Shown in pieces: positions 18,008 through 29,100 of a stretch of DNA of 64,000 nt. This DNA comes from Vibrio sp. 99-70-13A1 (GTDB lineage Bacteria; Pseudomonadota; Gammaproteobacteria; Enterobacterales; Vibrionaceae): positions 1-64,000 of the forward strand of contig NZ_VTXD01000025.1 of assembly GCF_013114625.1 (NCBI RefSeq), in the 5' to 3' direction. The position numbers were made by a program, and so were the translations under genes. How positions within the stretch are numbered: the first letter of the stretch is position 1; every line of letters starts with the position of its first letter. The notes under the pieces are model-generated. The model worked only from the letters and a program-made list of their open reading frames with translations. It was not told the origin of the DNA and searched no databases.

Positions 18008-18702
18008 TTAATATTTAACTTAGGCCAATCTAGTAACCATGGTTTAAGCCAAGAATCTAAATTGCTTTTTATAGGATCTGCATGCCATTTCATGCCGAGA
18101 ACGTCATGTTCTCTAGGATCACACACGAGATCATAACTTTGGTTCTGGTAAGTAAATCGAATAGCAAATGCATGTAAGTAACCTCTATCAGACTGGTTAG
18201 ATGGGTTATAGATTGCATCCCCTACAATAGCGGAGCCAATTGATTTCATTGCCACACGAATTTGATGAGTTTTACCTGTGTACGGCTTACATAGTAGTAG
18301 CCTTTCACCTGGCTCAGCAGATGCAGATAAAAACTGTGTAACAGCAGGGTTATTTTTACTATTCAATAACTTCCAGCTAGAGCGTCTTGATCGCTCCATA
18401 TCTCCAGAAATTAAGCCTTGTTTCTTTTTAGGCTTCTTGGAGCCAATAGCCAAATAATACTTTTCAACTTCTCGTTTCGCAAAGCTTTGGGAGAGTTCAC
18501 TTGCTGCTGCGGAATGTCTAGCTAGCAACAAAATACCAGAAGTCATTTTGTCTAATCGATGCACCAAATATAATTGCTTATCACCACTTGCTTTAGCCAC
18601 TTCATGCAAAAGCATAGTGTCGCCATCATCTTTGTGGACCGATACATTAGGGTGTTTATTTATGACAAGAAAGTCTTGATGGGTGAATAGGATATTGAAC
18701 AT
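18004..18702 (-). CDS. RluA-family pseudouridine synthase (TIGR01621-like)
   Basis: A 232-residue RNA pseudouridine synthase. The catalytic motif HRLDKMTSGILLLAR holds the conserved aspartate. Other family blocks are INKHPNVSVHKDDG, EKYYLAIG and YTGKTHQIRVAMKSIG. No S4 domain is present. Length and layout match a small group of marine gamma-proteobacterial RluA paralogues; the modified uridine is not known. GGAG lies just upstream of the ATG. It overlaps the downstream methyltransferase gene by 4 bases. Confidence 0.88.
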   Translation of the reverse strand: MFNILFTHQDFLVINKHPNVSVHKDDGDTMLLHEVAKASGDKQLYLVHRLDKMTSGILLLARHSAAASELSQSFAKREVEKYYLAIGSKKPKKKQGLISGDMERSRRSSWKLLNSKNNPAVTQFLSASAEPGERLLLCKPYTGKTHQIRVAMKSIGSAIVGDAIYNPSNQSDRGYLHAFAIRFTYQNQSYDLVCDPREHDVLGMKWHADPIKSNLDSWLKPWLLDWPKLNIK

Positions 18703-18763
18703 TTAAGGCTCCATTGTAGAGCGAGGAGTATACCTATTCTAACTTGAGATGCCAGTAATGAGC

Positions 18764-18801
18764 AGGGCTAAATAATTAGGTATGACCTAACATTTAGCCC
18801 T
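18764..18801. repeat. Long stable hairpin between the chemoreceptor and the pseudouridine synthase genes
   Basis: AGGGCTAAAT pairs with ATTTAGCCCT, and inside it TTAGGT pairs with ACCTAA around a 3-base loop, giving about 16 base pairs. No T tract follows on either strand. It lies 93 bases after the chemoreceptor stop and 62 bases before the next start. Confidence 0.55.
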
Positions 18802-18893
18802 GTATTTACTGATTATTGGCTGACAAAAACATCGGGGAAACGAGAGTCCGCTTTACCGAAAATTAGCCAATTTTGACTTAAAGAGTTAGCCAC

Positions 18894-20507
18894 TTACTTA
18901 AGCTTAAACTTGCTGATCAAAGCTTCTAGTTCAGAAACTCGACCATTTAGCCCATGAGTACTGTTTGAGCTCTGGTTTGCAAGACTAAGAGATTGCTCAG
19001 AGATATCACTAATTGCAGTAATATCCGCAGCAATTTCCTTCGTTACTGCTGTTTGTTCTTCAGCTGCTGTTGCAATAGAGTTAACCATGCTTTGTACATT
19101 ACCTGCACCAGCAACAATGGCTTCTAGCGCCACGACAGCTCCAGAACTTTGCTCAACACCAATCTCAACAAGTCGGCAGTTGTCTTGAGTATAAGTAACG
19201 GCTTCTTGTGTTCCTGATTGAATCGCTTGGATGATGCCTGACACTTCTTGAGTCGCTTTTGTTGTTCTTTCTGCTAAAGCTCTCACTTCATCCGCAACAA
19301 CAGCGAAACCGCGTCCAAACTCACCAGCACGAGCAGCTTCAATCGCCGCATTCAAAGCAAGTAGGTTAGTTTGCTCAGCAATGTCTTCAATCACTTTAAT
19401 TACACTGCCAATTTGCTCACCATGTGAACCAAGCGTGTTCATTTGAGTCGACATGTCGCTCATCTGATTAGAAACTTGTTGGATGCTTGCAACCATCTCA
19501 ACAATGACTTTACGACCATCTTCTGCTGAAGTTTCAGAGCGGCGTGCTTCTTCATAAGTTGAAGTACCTTGCTGTGCTACTTCAGAGATAGTTAAGCTTA
19601 GCTCTTCAGCCGCAGTAGCAATCAAGCTAGCTTTGTCTGCCTGAGCAGTTGCACCGCTTACGATATCTTGGCTAATCGAAGAAAGTTCACCTGTCGCCGT
19701 TTGAACTTCTTTTGTAACTGTCGAAATCGAACCGATCAAATCCACTAATGAATTTTGCATTTGATTCACTGACAGAGCTAGATTCGCTAATTCATCGCCA
19801 GAATCATCGACAATTGCTTCTGCTGTTAAATCACCAGAGGCAACTCGTCTTGCTACACCTTCCAACTTAGTTAGTCGGTTTGTAATAGAGCTCGATAGCA
19901 AATAAGCAATTACACAGCCAAACACAATCGCGATGACAGACAGAATAAGAATAGTTCGTTCCATCGTTGTAAATGATTCCGTCAAAGACAGTAATGATTC
20001 ATTTGCAGCTGCACGCTCTGAGTCTGATGCTTCATCTAATAACGCTTCAATTGGCATTAAATACTGGGTATATAAAGCTCGAAGCTGATTGATATTTGTC
20101 AGCAGTCGATCTTCGCTAATATTTGAAATTAATTGAGACTCAAACTCTTGCGTAAACCTTTGCATCAAATCTTCAATTTTTTGGATGCGTCGGTAATCAG
20201 AAGTTCCTTGAGTTTCAAGTTGCTTAGCTTGTTGAATTGCGTCAGCAAACTCACCTTTGTTCGAACGATAATCCTCAAGTGAACCATTTACGAGAGTTAC
20301 GCCTCCCATAGCATCACGATATACATCCCCAGCTTCATCAATAAGAATCAGGTACGTCACAACCTCAGGCACATCATCTGTTCTGATTTCGTCAGCAATC
20401 TTATGGGACTTGCTGACCTCCATCCAAACAATAGCCACTAATATAACTAAAACCGCAAGTATTGCGCCAAAACCTGCATACAACTTTTTTCTTACTGATA
20501 ATTTCAC
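18894..20507 (-). CDS. Methyl-accepting chemotaxis protein
   Basis: A 537-residue chemoreceptor. Membrane segment 1 lies at about residues 10-30, then a roughly 150-residue periplasmic helical sensor domain, membrane segment 2 at about 183-205, then a HAMP linker and the cytoplasmic coiled coil. The tip motif [18 protein letters not shown] is at about residues 370-390. It ends ALISKFKLK with no CheR-binding pentapeptide. The start is GTG with an excellent AGGAAGGTG ribosome site. It is not closely similar to the other chemoreceptor at the start of the window outside the signalling part. Ligand unknown. Confidence 0.95.
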   Translation of the reverse strand: MKLSVRKKLYAGFGAILAVLVILVAIVWMEVSKSHKIADEIRTDDVPEVVTYLILIDEAGDVYRDAMGGVTLVNGSLEDYRSNKGEFADAIQQAKQLETQGTSDYRRIQKIEDLMQRFTQEFESQLISNISEDRLLTNINQLRALYTQYLMPIEALLDEASDSERAAANESLLSLTESFTTMERTILILSVIAIVFGCVIAYLLSSSITNRLTKLEGVARRVASGDLTAEAIVDDSGDELANLALSVNQMQNSLVDLIGSISTVTKEVQTATGELSSISQDIVSGATAQADKASLIATAAEELSLTISEVAQQGTSTYEEARRSETSAEDGRKVIVEMVASIQQVSNQMSDMSTQMNTLGSHGEQIGSVIKVIEDIAEQTNLLALNAAIEAARAGEFGRGFAVVADEVRALAERTTKATQEVSGIIQAIQSGTQEAVTYTQDNCRLVEIGVEQSSGAVVALEAIVAGAGNVQSMVNSIATAAEEQTAVTKEIAADITAISDISEQSLSLANQSSNSTHGLNGRVSELEALISKFKLK

Positions 20508-20659
20508 ACAGCACCTTCCTAGAATAAATGGCAGCGATTACGGGTCGCTGCCTCATATAACTTTATCGACAATCAATGATATTTCTTTAATCATATTTAT
20601 AGTCAATATTACAAATAAATGATGTTTTTTTTAATTAAGAAGGATATTTTTCGCGGCAT

Positions 20660-20690
20660 AAAAAAACGAGAACCTAAAAGGTTCTCGTTT
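20660..20690 (-). terminator. Intrinsic terminator of the NSS transporter gene
   Basis: AAACGAGAACC and GGTTCTCGTTT form an 11-bp stem with a 5-base loop; the minus strand continues into a run of T. Confidence 0.9.
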
Positions 20691-20719
20691 CAAAGTCGTT
20701 CTTTAGAAGTATTTAATGA

Positions 20720-22150
20720 TTAGAACTTCTTAGAAATAACCGCCGAGCCAGCAATGATACCTAAGCCTAGAAGCATTATTGCTCCTTTACCGCTATCAAA
20801 GCCTGAAGATACACCCATAAATGCAACGATTGCGATTGCTACAGGGATTACGTATTTCACAAGATTGTACCATAGACCAAATAGTGGGAAAGATACTTCA
20901 CCATCGTTAGTGATTTCTTTCTCAAGGTCTGCACGGTTTAGTCTCCAACCAGCGAAGATACATACCAACATACCGCCAACCGCTAGGAAGATTTTATCAG
21001 TTAGTAGGTCGAAGATATCGAACGCACCAGTATCGAACAATGTTGGACCTAAACCACCTAGAGATAGAGAAGCAAATATACATAGAATCGCCATTACCAC
21101 ACTTGCTGAAAGTACTGCAGTAACACGCTTCATGCCTTTTTCATCAATTAGGTAAGAAACCACTACTTCTAGAAGAGATACTGAAGAAGTTAGAGCCGCA
21201 ACACTTAGACCGATAAAGAACATAAGTGCAAACAGAAGACCAATTACGCCGCCCATTTCAGCAAATAGTTGAGGTACAACTACGAATACAAGACCAGGAC
21301 CAGCCGCAGGTTCCATACCGAATGCGAACATTGCAGGGAACATTGCCACACCAGCAAGAATTGCAACACCTGTATCCATTGCGGTAACCATCGCTGTCGT
21401 CTGAACTAGGTTCTCTTTCTTCTTAAGGTAAGAACCGTATGTCATCATACAACCCATACCAAGACTTAGAGAGAAGAATGCTTGACCTAGAGCCGCAAGA
21501 ATTACGTTGCTATCTACCTTAGAGAAATCTGGGCTGAACAGGAACTCAAGACCAGCCATAGAGCCTGGAAGCGTAAGACCTTTAATAGATACAACGATAA
21601 GGATGATGAACAGTAAAGGCATTAATACCTTACCTGCTTTTTCAATACCGCCAGAAATACCTTTCATTACGATAACGATGTTTAGCAATAGGTATGCGCC
21701 CATCCACATTAGTGGTTGGATAGGATCAGAAATGAAACCACCAAAACTGTCACCAATTGCTTCAGGCGTATCAAGAAGACCACCAGCGATTTTACCAATG
21801 TAAGCAATAGACCAGCCACCTACTACAGGGTAGAAACCCATAATAAGTAGACCACTGACTACGCCAATCACACCAGCGAATGTCCAGCGACGGTCTGTCG
21901 ATTTAAATGCGCCAACCGCTGATTTTTGCGTATGACGTCCAATTGCAAATTCAGTCAGCATAACGCTGAAACCAATAAAGATTACAAAAAACAGGTAAAT
22001 TGCAACGAATGCACCGCCGCCACTTTCGCCTGCTGTGTAAGGGAACTTCCAAATGTTACCTAGACCAACAGCAGAACCTGCTGCGGCCATTACGAAGCCA
22101 AGTTTTGAGCCCCATGTGTCACGGGAATTTGTAGATGGGTTAGTAGCCAC
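20720..22150 (-). CDS. Sodium-dependent transporter of the NSS (SNF) family
   Basis: A 476-residue inner-membrane symporter with about 11-12 hydrophobic segments. The N-terminal family signature GSAVGLGNIWKFPY forms the sodium and substrate site in LeuT-type transporters. Length and the SLGMGCMMTYGSYL motif of the prokaryotic branch agree. NSS proteins use the sodium gradient to import amino acids or related amines; the substrate cannot be deduced. The start is GTG with GGAGA upstream. A 385-base region separates it from the divergent cardiolipin synthase gene. Confidence 0.95.
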   Translation of the reverse strand: MATNPSTNSRDTWGSKLGFVMAAAGSAVGLGNIWKFPYTAGESGGGAFVAIYLFFVIFIGFSVMLTEFAIGRHTQKSAVGAFKSTDRRWTFAGVIGVVSGLLIMGFYPVVGGWSIAYIGKIAGGLLDTPEAIGDSFGGFISDPIQPLMWMGAYLLLNIVIVMKGISGGIEKAGKVLMPLLFIILIVVSIKGLTLPGSMAGLEFLFSPDFSKVDSNVILAALGQAFFSLSLGMGCMMTYGSYLKKKENLVQTTAMVTAMDTGVAILAGVAMFPAMFAFGMEPAAGPGLVFVVVPQLFAEMGGVIGLLFALMFFIGLSVAALTSSVSLLEVVVSYLIDEKGMKRVTAVLSASVVMAILCIFASLSLGGLGPTLFDTGAFDIFDLLTDKIFLAVGGMLVCIFAGWRLNRADLEKEITNDGEVSFPLFGLWYNLVKYVIPVAIAIVAFMGVSSGFDSGKGAIMLLGLGIIAGSAVISKKF

Positions 22151-22535
22151 GCTCTCTCCAGATATATTTTGTGTTGTGTTGTATTTGCTTGAGTTGGCGT
22201 CTTAAAAGATGAAGTGTAAAAATATAAGTACACTTTATAAAAGTATAATTGACGCTCGTTGTGTAGCAAGTAAAACAGTTTAAGATTAAAATTGGAAGCC
22301 CGCACCGTATAAATTCCCACATAGATGTTAGTTTATATGTTTAAATGCCGACTTTTCGTACAAACCAATCGTTTTCGTCTTAGTTTAACTAAAACTTAAC
22401 AACTTTCCTCTATTTACAGCCTTTACTCTAACTTGTAAACAATTTGTTGCTTTTTATAAATTCGTTACAACTAAAATTCCAATAGCTCTAAAATACTATT
22501 ACTATCTAAGTGTCTCTTTTTTCGAGTATTTGCAT
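22151..22535. other. Divergent promoter region, NSS transporter and cardiolipin synthase
   Basis: About 385 AT-rich bases between divergent genes. It presumably holds a promoter for each. I see no convincing operator, riboswitch or small gene in it. Confidence 0.5.
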
Positions 22536-23990
22536 GTGGATAAGGTTTATCATTTTCTAACAATAGCTTCACTAGTGCTGTATTGGATTCTCGTTGCCGG
22601 TGTCACGCTTCGAGTGGTTCTTAAAAGGCGAGCTGTCAGTGTGTCTCTTGCGTGGTTGATGGTCATTTACATCGTTCCAATCGTTGGTGTTGCCTGTTAC
22701 TTTTTGTTTGGGGAGCTCAATTTGGGCAGAAAACGAGCAGAACGTGCAAAACAGATGTTTACCCCTTTCGGTGACTGGTTTAGACAACTGAATCATTGCC
22801 AAGCTCATTTGCCCGCTCAGGTCGGGTCACCAATCCATAAAATAGATGAACTTTGTAATAATCGAATGGGCATCCCCGCTCTAAGTGGTAACACGCTTTC
22901 CTTACAAGTATCCCCAGATGAAATCCTCCGTTCCATCATCAAAGATATTGAAAGTGCAAAAACCAGCATCAAAATAGTCTTTTATATCTGGCATCCAGGA
23001 GGGTTAGCTGACTCTGTTGCATCTGCTTTAATTCAAGCCTCTAAACGAGGTGTTGAAGTTAAAGTGTTACTCGACTCCGCTGGTAGCCCAAGGTTCTTTA
23101 GAAGTCACTGGAGCTCGATGATGGAAGATGCTGGAATTCATGTTGTGCAAGCATTAGAAGTTAGCCCTTGGCGTATCTTTTTGAGAAGGCTAGATCTCAG
23201 GCAGCATAGGAAGATCATTGTGATCGATGAATCCATTGCCTATACCGGCTCAATGAATATGGTGGACCCCGCTCATTTCAAACAATGTGCCGGCGTTGGG
23301 CAATGGGTAGACATAATGGTGAGAGTAACCGGTCCTACCGTTAATGTGCTTTCTGCTATCCATGGCTGGGATTGGGAAGTAGAAACGGGTGACCGTATTC
23401 TTCCTCAACTCCCTGAATGCCAAATAGATGACTCTGAAGCTCAACACCCTATTCAAGTCGTTCCATCAGGTCCAGGCATGCCTGAACATCTAATATTACA
23501 AGTCTTAAGTATCGCAATAAATCAGTCCAATAAGTCTGTACGTATTACCACTCCTTACTTTGTACCCAGCGCTGACTTACTTGAAATATTGAAGATGACA
23601 GCCCAGCGTGGAGTCAATGTTGAGCTCATCATCCCTCATATCAATGACTCGATGATGGTCAAATGGGCATCAAAAGCGTTCTATACCGAGCTATTAGAAG
23701 CGGGAGTGAAGATTTATGAGTTTCATGGCGGATTGCTTCATACAAAATCGGTAGTCATTGATGAAGAGTTTTGTTTAGTCGGTACAGTCAATATTGATAT
23801 GCGTAGCTTGTGGCTTAATTTTGAAGTGACGCTCGCAGTTGATGACGTTAAATTCACGAGTGAGCTGTCTCAACTCCAACAGTCTTATATAGATAACTCG
23901 TATTCCGTGGAATTAGACACTTGGAATAAACGAGGTTTACCCGCGCGATTTTTTGAACGGCTATTCTACCTATTTAACCCGCTACTCTAG
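22536..23990 (+). CDS. clsA: Cardiolipin synthase A
   Basis: A 484-residue inner-membrane phospholipase-D-family enzyme that joins two phosphatidylglycerols into cardiolipin. Two N-terminal membrane segments occupy about residues 5-27 and 40-60, including VAGVTLRVVLKRRAV, as in E. coli ClsA. Two catalytic HKD motifs are present, RQHRKIIVIDESIAYTGS and LLHTKSVVIDEEFCLVGT. Starting at GTG 22536 gives MDKVYHF, matching the E. coli start in position; a TTG two codons upstream is less likely. The ribosome site is weak. It is monocistronic. Confidence 0.94.
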   Translation: MDKVYHFLTIASLVLYWILVAGVTLRVVLKRRAVSVSLAWLMVIYIVPIVGVACYFLFGELNLGRKRAERAKQMFTPFGDWFRQLNHCQAHLPAQVGSPIHKIDELCNNRMGIPALSGNTLSLQVSPDEILRSIIKDIESAKTSIKIVFYIWHPGGLADSVASALIQASKRGVEVKVLLDSAGSPRFFRSHWSSMMEDAGIHVVQALEVSPWRIFLRRLDLRQHRKIIVIDESIAYTGSMNMVDPAHFKQCAGVGQWVDIMVRVTGPTVNVLSAIHGWDWEVETGDRILPQLPECQIDDSEAQHPIQVVPSGPGMPEHLILQVLSIAINQSNKSVRITTPYFVPSADLLEILKMTAQRGVNVELIIPHINDSMMVKWASKAFYTELLEAGVKIYEFHGGLLHTKSVVIDEEFCLVGTVNIDMRSLWLNFEVTLAVDDVKFTSELSQLQQSYIDNSYSVELDTWNKRGLPARFFERLFYLFNPLL

Positions 23991-24151
23991 CTATTTGACC
24001 CGCAGCACTGGCTGCCACCTTTAAACCATCGTTTTTGATGTGTTGAACTTAAATTTCGTTCTAAATAGGAAAAAGTCATTACTAGCTATTGCATTCACGC
24101 CTCCCTACATGCTTTAAATAGACCATAACTGATTGATAAGGAATTCATAGC

Positions 24152-25360
24152 ATGTCTGAAAGTAAGACAACCAAACTCATAACTGCCGGTCGCGATAAAA
24201 AATGGACGAATGGCGTGGTTAACCCGCCTGTTCAACGTGCTTCGACAGTTGTGTTTAATACTGTTGAAGAAAAGCATAAAGCAACCGTCAACCGTGCTAA
24301 CAAAACCCTTTTCTACGGACGTCGTGGTACCAATACTCACTTTGCTTTCCAAGATGCAATGGTTGAAGTCGAAGGCGGTGTAGGATGTGCACTTTACCCA
24401 TGTGGCACAGCTGCTATTTCAAATGCTATTTTATCTTTTGTAAAAACAGGCGACCATATTTTGATGGTTGACACGTGTTATGAACCAACACGTGACTTCT
24501 GCGATACGATGCTTAAAAAAATGGACGTAGAAACGACCTATTACGCTCCAACTATTGGGGCAGGTATTCGTGATCTTATTAAGGAAAACACTACGGTTTT
24601 GTTCACTGAATCTCCTGGTTCTGTAACCATGGAAGTGCAAGATATCCCGACTTTGGCTCGTATTGCTCACGAAACTGACATTGTTGTTATGCTTGATAAT
24701 ACTTGGGCTGCTGGCGTGAACTTCTCTCCTTTTGAGTTTGGCGTTGATATCTCTATTCAAGCGGCAACCAAATACATCGTCGGTCACTCTGATGTCATGT
24801 TAGGTACTGCCGTTGCTAATGAAAAATGTTGGGAACAGCTAAGAGAGCAAAGCTACCTAATGGGTCAATGTGTTTCGCCAGATGACGCTTACCTTGGTTT
24901 ACGAGGTATTCGCACTCTTGATGTAAGATTACGTCAACATGCAGAAAGCAGCCTTAAAGTCGCGAAATGGCTACAAGATAGACCCGAAGTCGACCATGTT
25001 CGTCACCCTGCCCTTGAAACGTGTCCTGGGCATGAGTTTTTCAATCGTGACTTTACAGGCGGTAACGGCTTATTTTCATTTGTATTAAAATCCTCTTACC
25101 CAAGAGCAACTACTGCACTATTAGATGGTATGAAACATTTCAGTATGGGTTATTCATGGGGCGGTTTTGAAAGCTTGATACTTGCTAATGAACCTAAAAG
25201 CTTTGATAGTTTAAGAACTGTGGCACACCCACAATTTGAAGGTACTTTAATACGTGTTCATATTGGTCTAGAAGATGTTAATGACCTTATTGCGGATTTA
25301 GAACGCGGATTAGAAAGGCATAATGCGCTAGTACTTGAACGTGAATCAAACGCCAGCTAG
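24152..25360 (+). CDS. metC: Cystathionine beta-lyase
   Basis: A 402-residue pyridoxal-phosphate enzyme of the Cys/Met metabolism family. It splits cystathionine into homocysteine, pyruvate and ammonia in methionine synthesis. The PLP lysine is in QAATKYIVGHSDVMLG, with the cofactor phosphate region YPCGTAAISNA and the aspartate in MLDNTWAAG. The C-terminal WGGFESL motif is typical of MetC rather than MetB. AAGGA precedes the ATG by 10 bases. No convincing MetJ box was seen upstream. It is followed by a strong GC-rich terminator. Confidence 0.95.
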   Translation: MSESKTTKLITAGRDKKWTNGVVNPPVQRASTVVFNTVEEKHKATVNRANKTLFYGRRGTNTHFAFQDAMVEVEGGVGCALYPCGTAAISNAILSFVKTGDHILMVDTCYEPTRDFCDTMLKKMDVETTYYAPTIGAGIRDLIKENTTVLFTESPGSVTMEVQDIPTLARIAHETDIVVMLDNTWAAGVNFSPFEFGVDISIQAATKYIVGHSDVMLGTAVANEKCWEQLREQSYLMGQCVSPDDAYLGLRGIRTLDVRLRQHAESSLKVAKWLQDRPEVDHVRHPALETCPGHEFFNRDFTGGNGLFSFVLKSSYPRATTALLDGMKHFSMGYSWGGFESLILANEPKSFDSLRTVAHPQFEGTLIRVHIGLEDVNDLIADLERGLERHNALVLERESNAS

Positions 25361-25411
25361 ATTTTTGAAAGACTGAATTCTAATGAATTAGTTTTTGAGA
25401 TTAAATTACTA

Positions 25412-25443
25412 AAAAGCCGCGGTAAACAAACCCGCGGCTTTCT
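25412..25443 (+). terminator. Intrinsic terminator of metC
   Basis: AAAGCCGCGG and CCGCGGCTTT form a 10-bp, very GC-rich stem with a 9-base loop, followed by CTTAAT. It lies about 50 bases after the metC stop. Confidence 0.88.
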
Positions 25444-25447
25444 TAAT

Positions 25448-25492
25448 AGCTTTATAGCTTTATAGCTTTATAGCTTTATAGCTTTATAGCTT
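25448..25492. repeat. Tandem repeat of an 8-bp unit, five and a half copies
   Basis: The unit AGCTTTAT is repeated five times without a mismatch, and a partial sixth AGCTT follows. It sits between the metC terminator and the tag stop codon, so it lies outside coding sequence. Confidence 0.95.
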
Positions 25493-25507
25493 AGCAAAGC
25501 ACGATGT

Positions 25508-26101
25508 TTACCTTTTAGGGCAATCTACCATGTGATCATTTACCATGCCCATTGCTTGCATGAAAGCATAACAAATCGTCTCTCCAACAAATTTGAAGCC
25601 TCGCTTTTTCAGAAACTTACTCATTTGTTTTGATTCATCAGTTGAAGCAGGAACCTGACTCATATCTTCCCATTGGTTAATTATCGGCTTTCCATCTACA
25701 AACTGCCATAAAGCATTAGATAGCGAACCAAACTCCTTTTGTAACTCAATAGCAGCACGAGCATTATTGTAAACGGATGCAATTTTCCCTTTATGTTTAA
25801 CAACATCAAAGCTTTCGATAATACGCGGTACTTCCTCTTCATTTAGCCTAGCAAGTTTTTGTAAATCATAATTTTCAAATGCAGCTCTATAACCTTCACG
25901 CTTTTTCAAAATAGTGATCCAGCTTAGTCCTGCCTGAGCACCTTCAAGAGTGATAAATTCAAAAAGCACTTGGTCATCATAAACAGGAATACCCCATTCT
26001 TTATCGTGGTAATCACGCTCTAATTCATGTTTCAAAGCCCAAGCACATGTTTGATGCCCACTTTTCTGCTCAGTGTTAAATTCTTCGTTTAATAAGCTCA
26101 T
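25508..26101 (-). CDS. tag: DNA-3-methyladenine glycosylase I
   Basis: A 197-residue DNA repair enzyme that removes 3-methyladenine from alkylated DNA. The family blocks are CAWALKHE, YHDKEWGIP, LFEFITLEGAQAGLSW and MQAMGMVNDH. The N-terminal Cys and C-terminal His/Cys of the zinc snap are in place. Compared with E. coli Tag (187 residues) it has a slightly longer N-terminus. It stands alone in its direction, upstream of the RND pump terminator. Confidence 0.95.
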   Translation of the reverse strand: MSLLNEEFNTEQKSGHQTCAWALKHELERDYHDKEWGIPVYDDQVLFEFITLEGAQAGLSWITILKKREGYRAAFENYDLQKLARLNEEEVPRIIESFDVVKHKGKIASVYNNARAAIELQKEFGSLSNALWQFVDGKPIINQWEDMSQVPASTDESKQMSKFLKKRGFKFVGETICYAFMQAMGMVNDHMVDCPKR

Positions 26102-26112
26102 ACAATATCCAT

Positions 26113-26137
26113 AAAAATGCCCCTGAATCGGGGCATT
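26113..26137 (-). terminator. Intrinsic terminator of the RND pump operon
   Basis: AATGCCCC and GGGGCATT form an 8-bp stem with a 6-base loop, 11 bases after the permease stop on the minus strand. It is followed on that strand by TTTTTAT. Confidence 0.88.
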
Positions 26138-26148
26138 CCGTTATCTAT

Positions 26149-29100
26149 TTATGCAACTTTAATATTGTGGAATATTCGGTACAAGACCGGCACAACAATT
26201 AACGTTAACACTGTGGCAAAACCAAGACCAAACATGATAGTTACAGCCATTGGTTTAAAGAAAATATCAGGCAGTAGCGGAATCATACCTAAGATTGTTG
26301 TAATTGCCGCCATACAAACTGGGCGTACACGGCTCAGAGCGGCATCAACAACGGCGATATAAGGGTCTTTACCAGATTTCATCTCAATTTCAATTTGATC
26401 CAGTAATACAATCCCGTTTTTAAGCAGCATACCCGACAAACTTAGGAACCCAAGTAGAGCCATAAAGCCAAACGGTGTATCTAAGGCTAACAGCCCTGTG
26501 GTTACCCCTATTATTGCTAATGGCACCGTTAGCCAGACAATCAATGGCTCTTTAACGGAGTTAAATAGGAAGACTGTAATCAAGAACATGAATAAGTAGC
26601 CAAGTGGCATTGTCGTAAACAACGACGCTTGTGCATCACGAGATGATTCATACTCACCGCCCCACTCTAACGAGTAACCAGAAGGCATTTCAATTGCTTC
26701 AATTTGCGGCTGTAAGCGCTTTTGAAGCGTTGAGGCAGTTTCTTCACCCAACAAGTCAGGATCTGCCATTACCGTTAGCATACGTTTTCTGTTCTTACGA
26801 ACAATCAATGGGTCTTCCCAAATAAGCTCGTAACCTAAAGTCACTTGCTGCAATGGAATGTATTCGCTTAATGCCGGGCTCCAAATTTTCATCCCTTCGA
26901 TATTTCGAATATCAATTCGCTCATCTTCAGGTAAACGCGCCACAATTGGCATCAGCGTCGTACCATCACGGTATACACCCACAGATTTACCCGAAAAGGA
27001 CATCGCAAGAAACTCATCTACATCGGATTTACTAATACCGTAACGACGAGCTTGGCTTTCATTGAATTGTGGCTCCAATACTTTGGTTCTTTCACGCCAG
27101 TCATGGCGTACATTATATGCACCTGCATCAGCGTACATAATATCCATCACTTGTGATGCTAAAGAACGTAATATTGTTGGATCTGAACCTACAATTCTCG
27201 CTTCAATTTTTGCACCACCACCTGGACCTAACTCAATTTTCTTAAGTTTGTAATTAATCTCTGGGAATTGTGCATTTACGTGTTCACGGAAGCGAATCAT
27301 TAACTGATCAAGCACTGCGTAATCTTTCACTCGAACTGTAATTTCACCATAACCAGCGTAACTTTTTTCAGGGGCATAGGTAAGCATGAAACGCTGTAAG
27401 CCTTTACCTGCGGTTGTAGTGATGTGGTCAACTTCATCTTGCTCTGATAACCAACCTTCCAAAACTTTCAGCTTTGTATTGGTTGCTCTGATATCGGTGC
27501 CTTCTGGCATCCACACATCTACCTGAAACATAGGTGTAGTCGAAGATGGGAAGAACGCTTGTTTAACAAACATGAAGCCATACAAGCTAACAGCTAAACC
27601 GACAATTAATACAATCACGGTTAACCAAGCTCGCTTCATACAAAACTCTAGGAAGTTTTTGTAAACAACGAAAACCATGCCTTTATATGGGTCATTATCT
27701 TCACCGTCACCCGCAATTTTTTGCCCTTTAAAGAACATATTGGCAAAGAATGGCGTGATTGAGATCGCAGTAAACCAGCTAAGCATCAATGAGATAAGTA
27801 ATACAGTAAATAATGTTCCACAATATTCACCTGTCGCATCTTGCGACAAACCAATTGGCGCGAAAGCCGTTACCGCAATGACAGTAGCCCCAAGTAATGG
27901 CCATTTGGTTTGGGTAACAATATCTGTAGCCGCTTGTAAGCGTGTCCTACCTTTTTGTGTCCCTATTAATATCCCTTCGACCACCACTATGGCGTTATCC
28001 ACCAACATACCTAACGCAATAACCAGCGCCCCTAACGAAATTCGTTGAAGGTCGATTTTGAAGTATTGCATGAAGATAAAGGTGCCAAATACGGTCAATA
28101 AAAGTATCAGACCAATTAACAGACCTGAACGAAGCCCCATGAAGAACAAGAGTACAATGATTACGATTGCAACCGCCTGACCAAGGCTGACAACAAAGCC
28201 ACTAACTGACTTGTCTACTTCTTTCGGTTGATTATAAACCTCAGCAATATCGATACCGATTGGTTGTTGGAATTTAAGCTCAGCTAAGCGCCGATCAAAC
28301 ATTTCACCAACCGCGACAACGTTTACACCTTGGGCAAAAGATACACCAAGGTTAAGCGCTAGCTTACCGTTATAGCCGATGATATTACTTGGTACTTCGA
28401 CATAACCTCTGGTGACGTCAGCAACATCTTTCAAATAAATCAGACCTTGTGCGCCACCTTCTGTCAGGATCAAGTCACCTAACTGTTCAACATTTTTAAA
28501 TTCACCAGTGGGATGGATCCGAATAAACTCATCACCGATTCGCACCGCACCAGCATCAGATACAACATTTTGAGTGGATAATAAATTGAATACTGTTGAA
28601 GGTGACAAGCCGAGCGAACTGATGCGTTTCATCGATATTTCAATGAACACTTGCTCTTGTTGCTGACCAGATACTGAAACTTTACTGACACCATCAACCA
28701 ATTCAAGTTCACGCCTTAGGTAGTCAATATAATCAAGTAGCTCTTTATAACTGTACCCTTCACCAGTAACCGCTAACAAAATCCCGTACACATCACCAAA
28801 GTCATCAATGACCTGAGGCGTATTCACGCCTGGGGGCAGTTGCCCATCCAAATCGTTAACTTTACGACGCAGTTCATCCCAAATTTGAGGTAAATCGTCA
28901 GGACCATAGTTGTTTTTCATTGTCACCGTTATTTGGGACAAGCCACGGCTGGAAATAGAGTTCACTTCATCAACATAAGTTAATTGCTGAATCGCCTTCT
29001 CTAATGGATAAGTCACCTCTTCTTCAACTTGCTGAGGAGTTGCACCAGGGTAAGAGGTCACCACCATGGCATCTTTGATCGTAAAGGCTGGGTCTTCTAA

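Noticed and set aside
22090-22322. Two overlapping short frames on the minus strand before the NSS transporter gene
   Set aside because: One overlaps the start of the transporter gene, which has a good GTG start with GGAGA. Their sequences are low-complexity and the region is a promoter.
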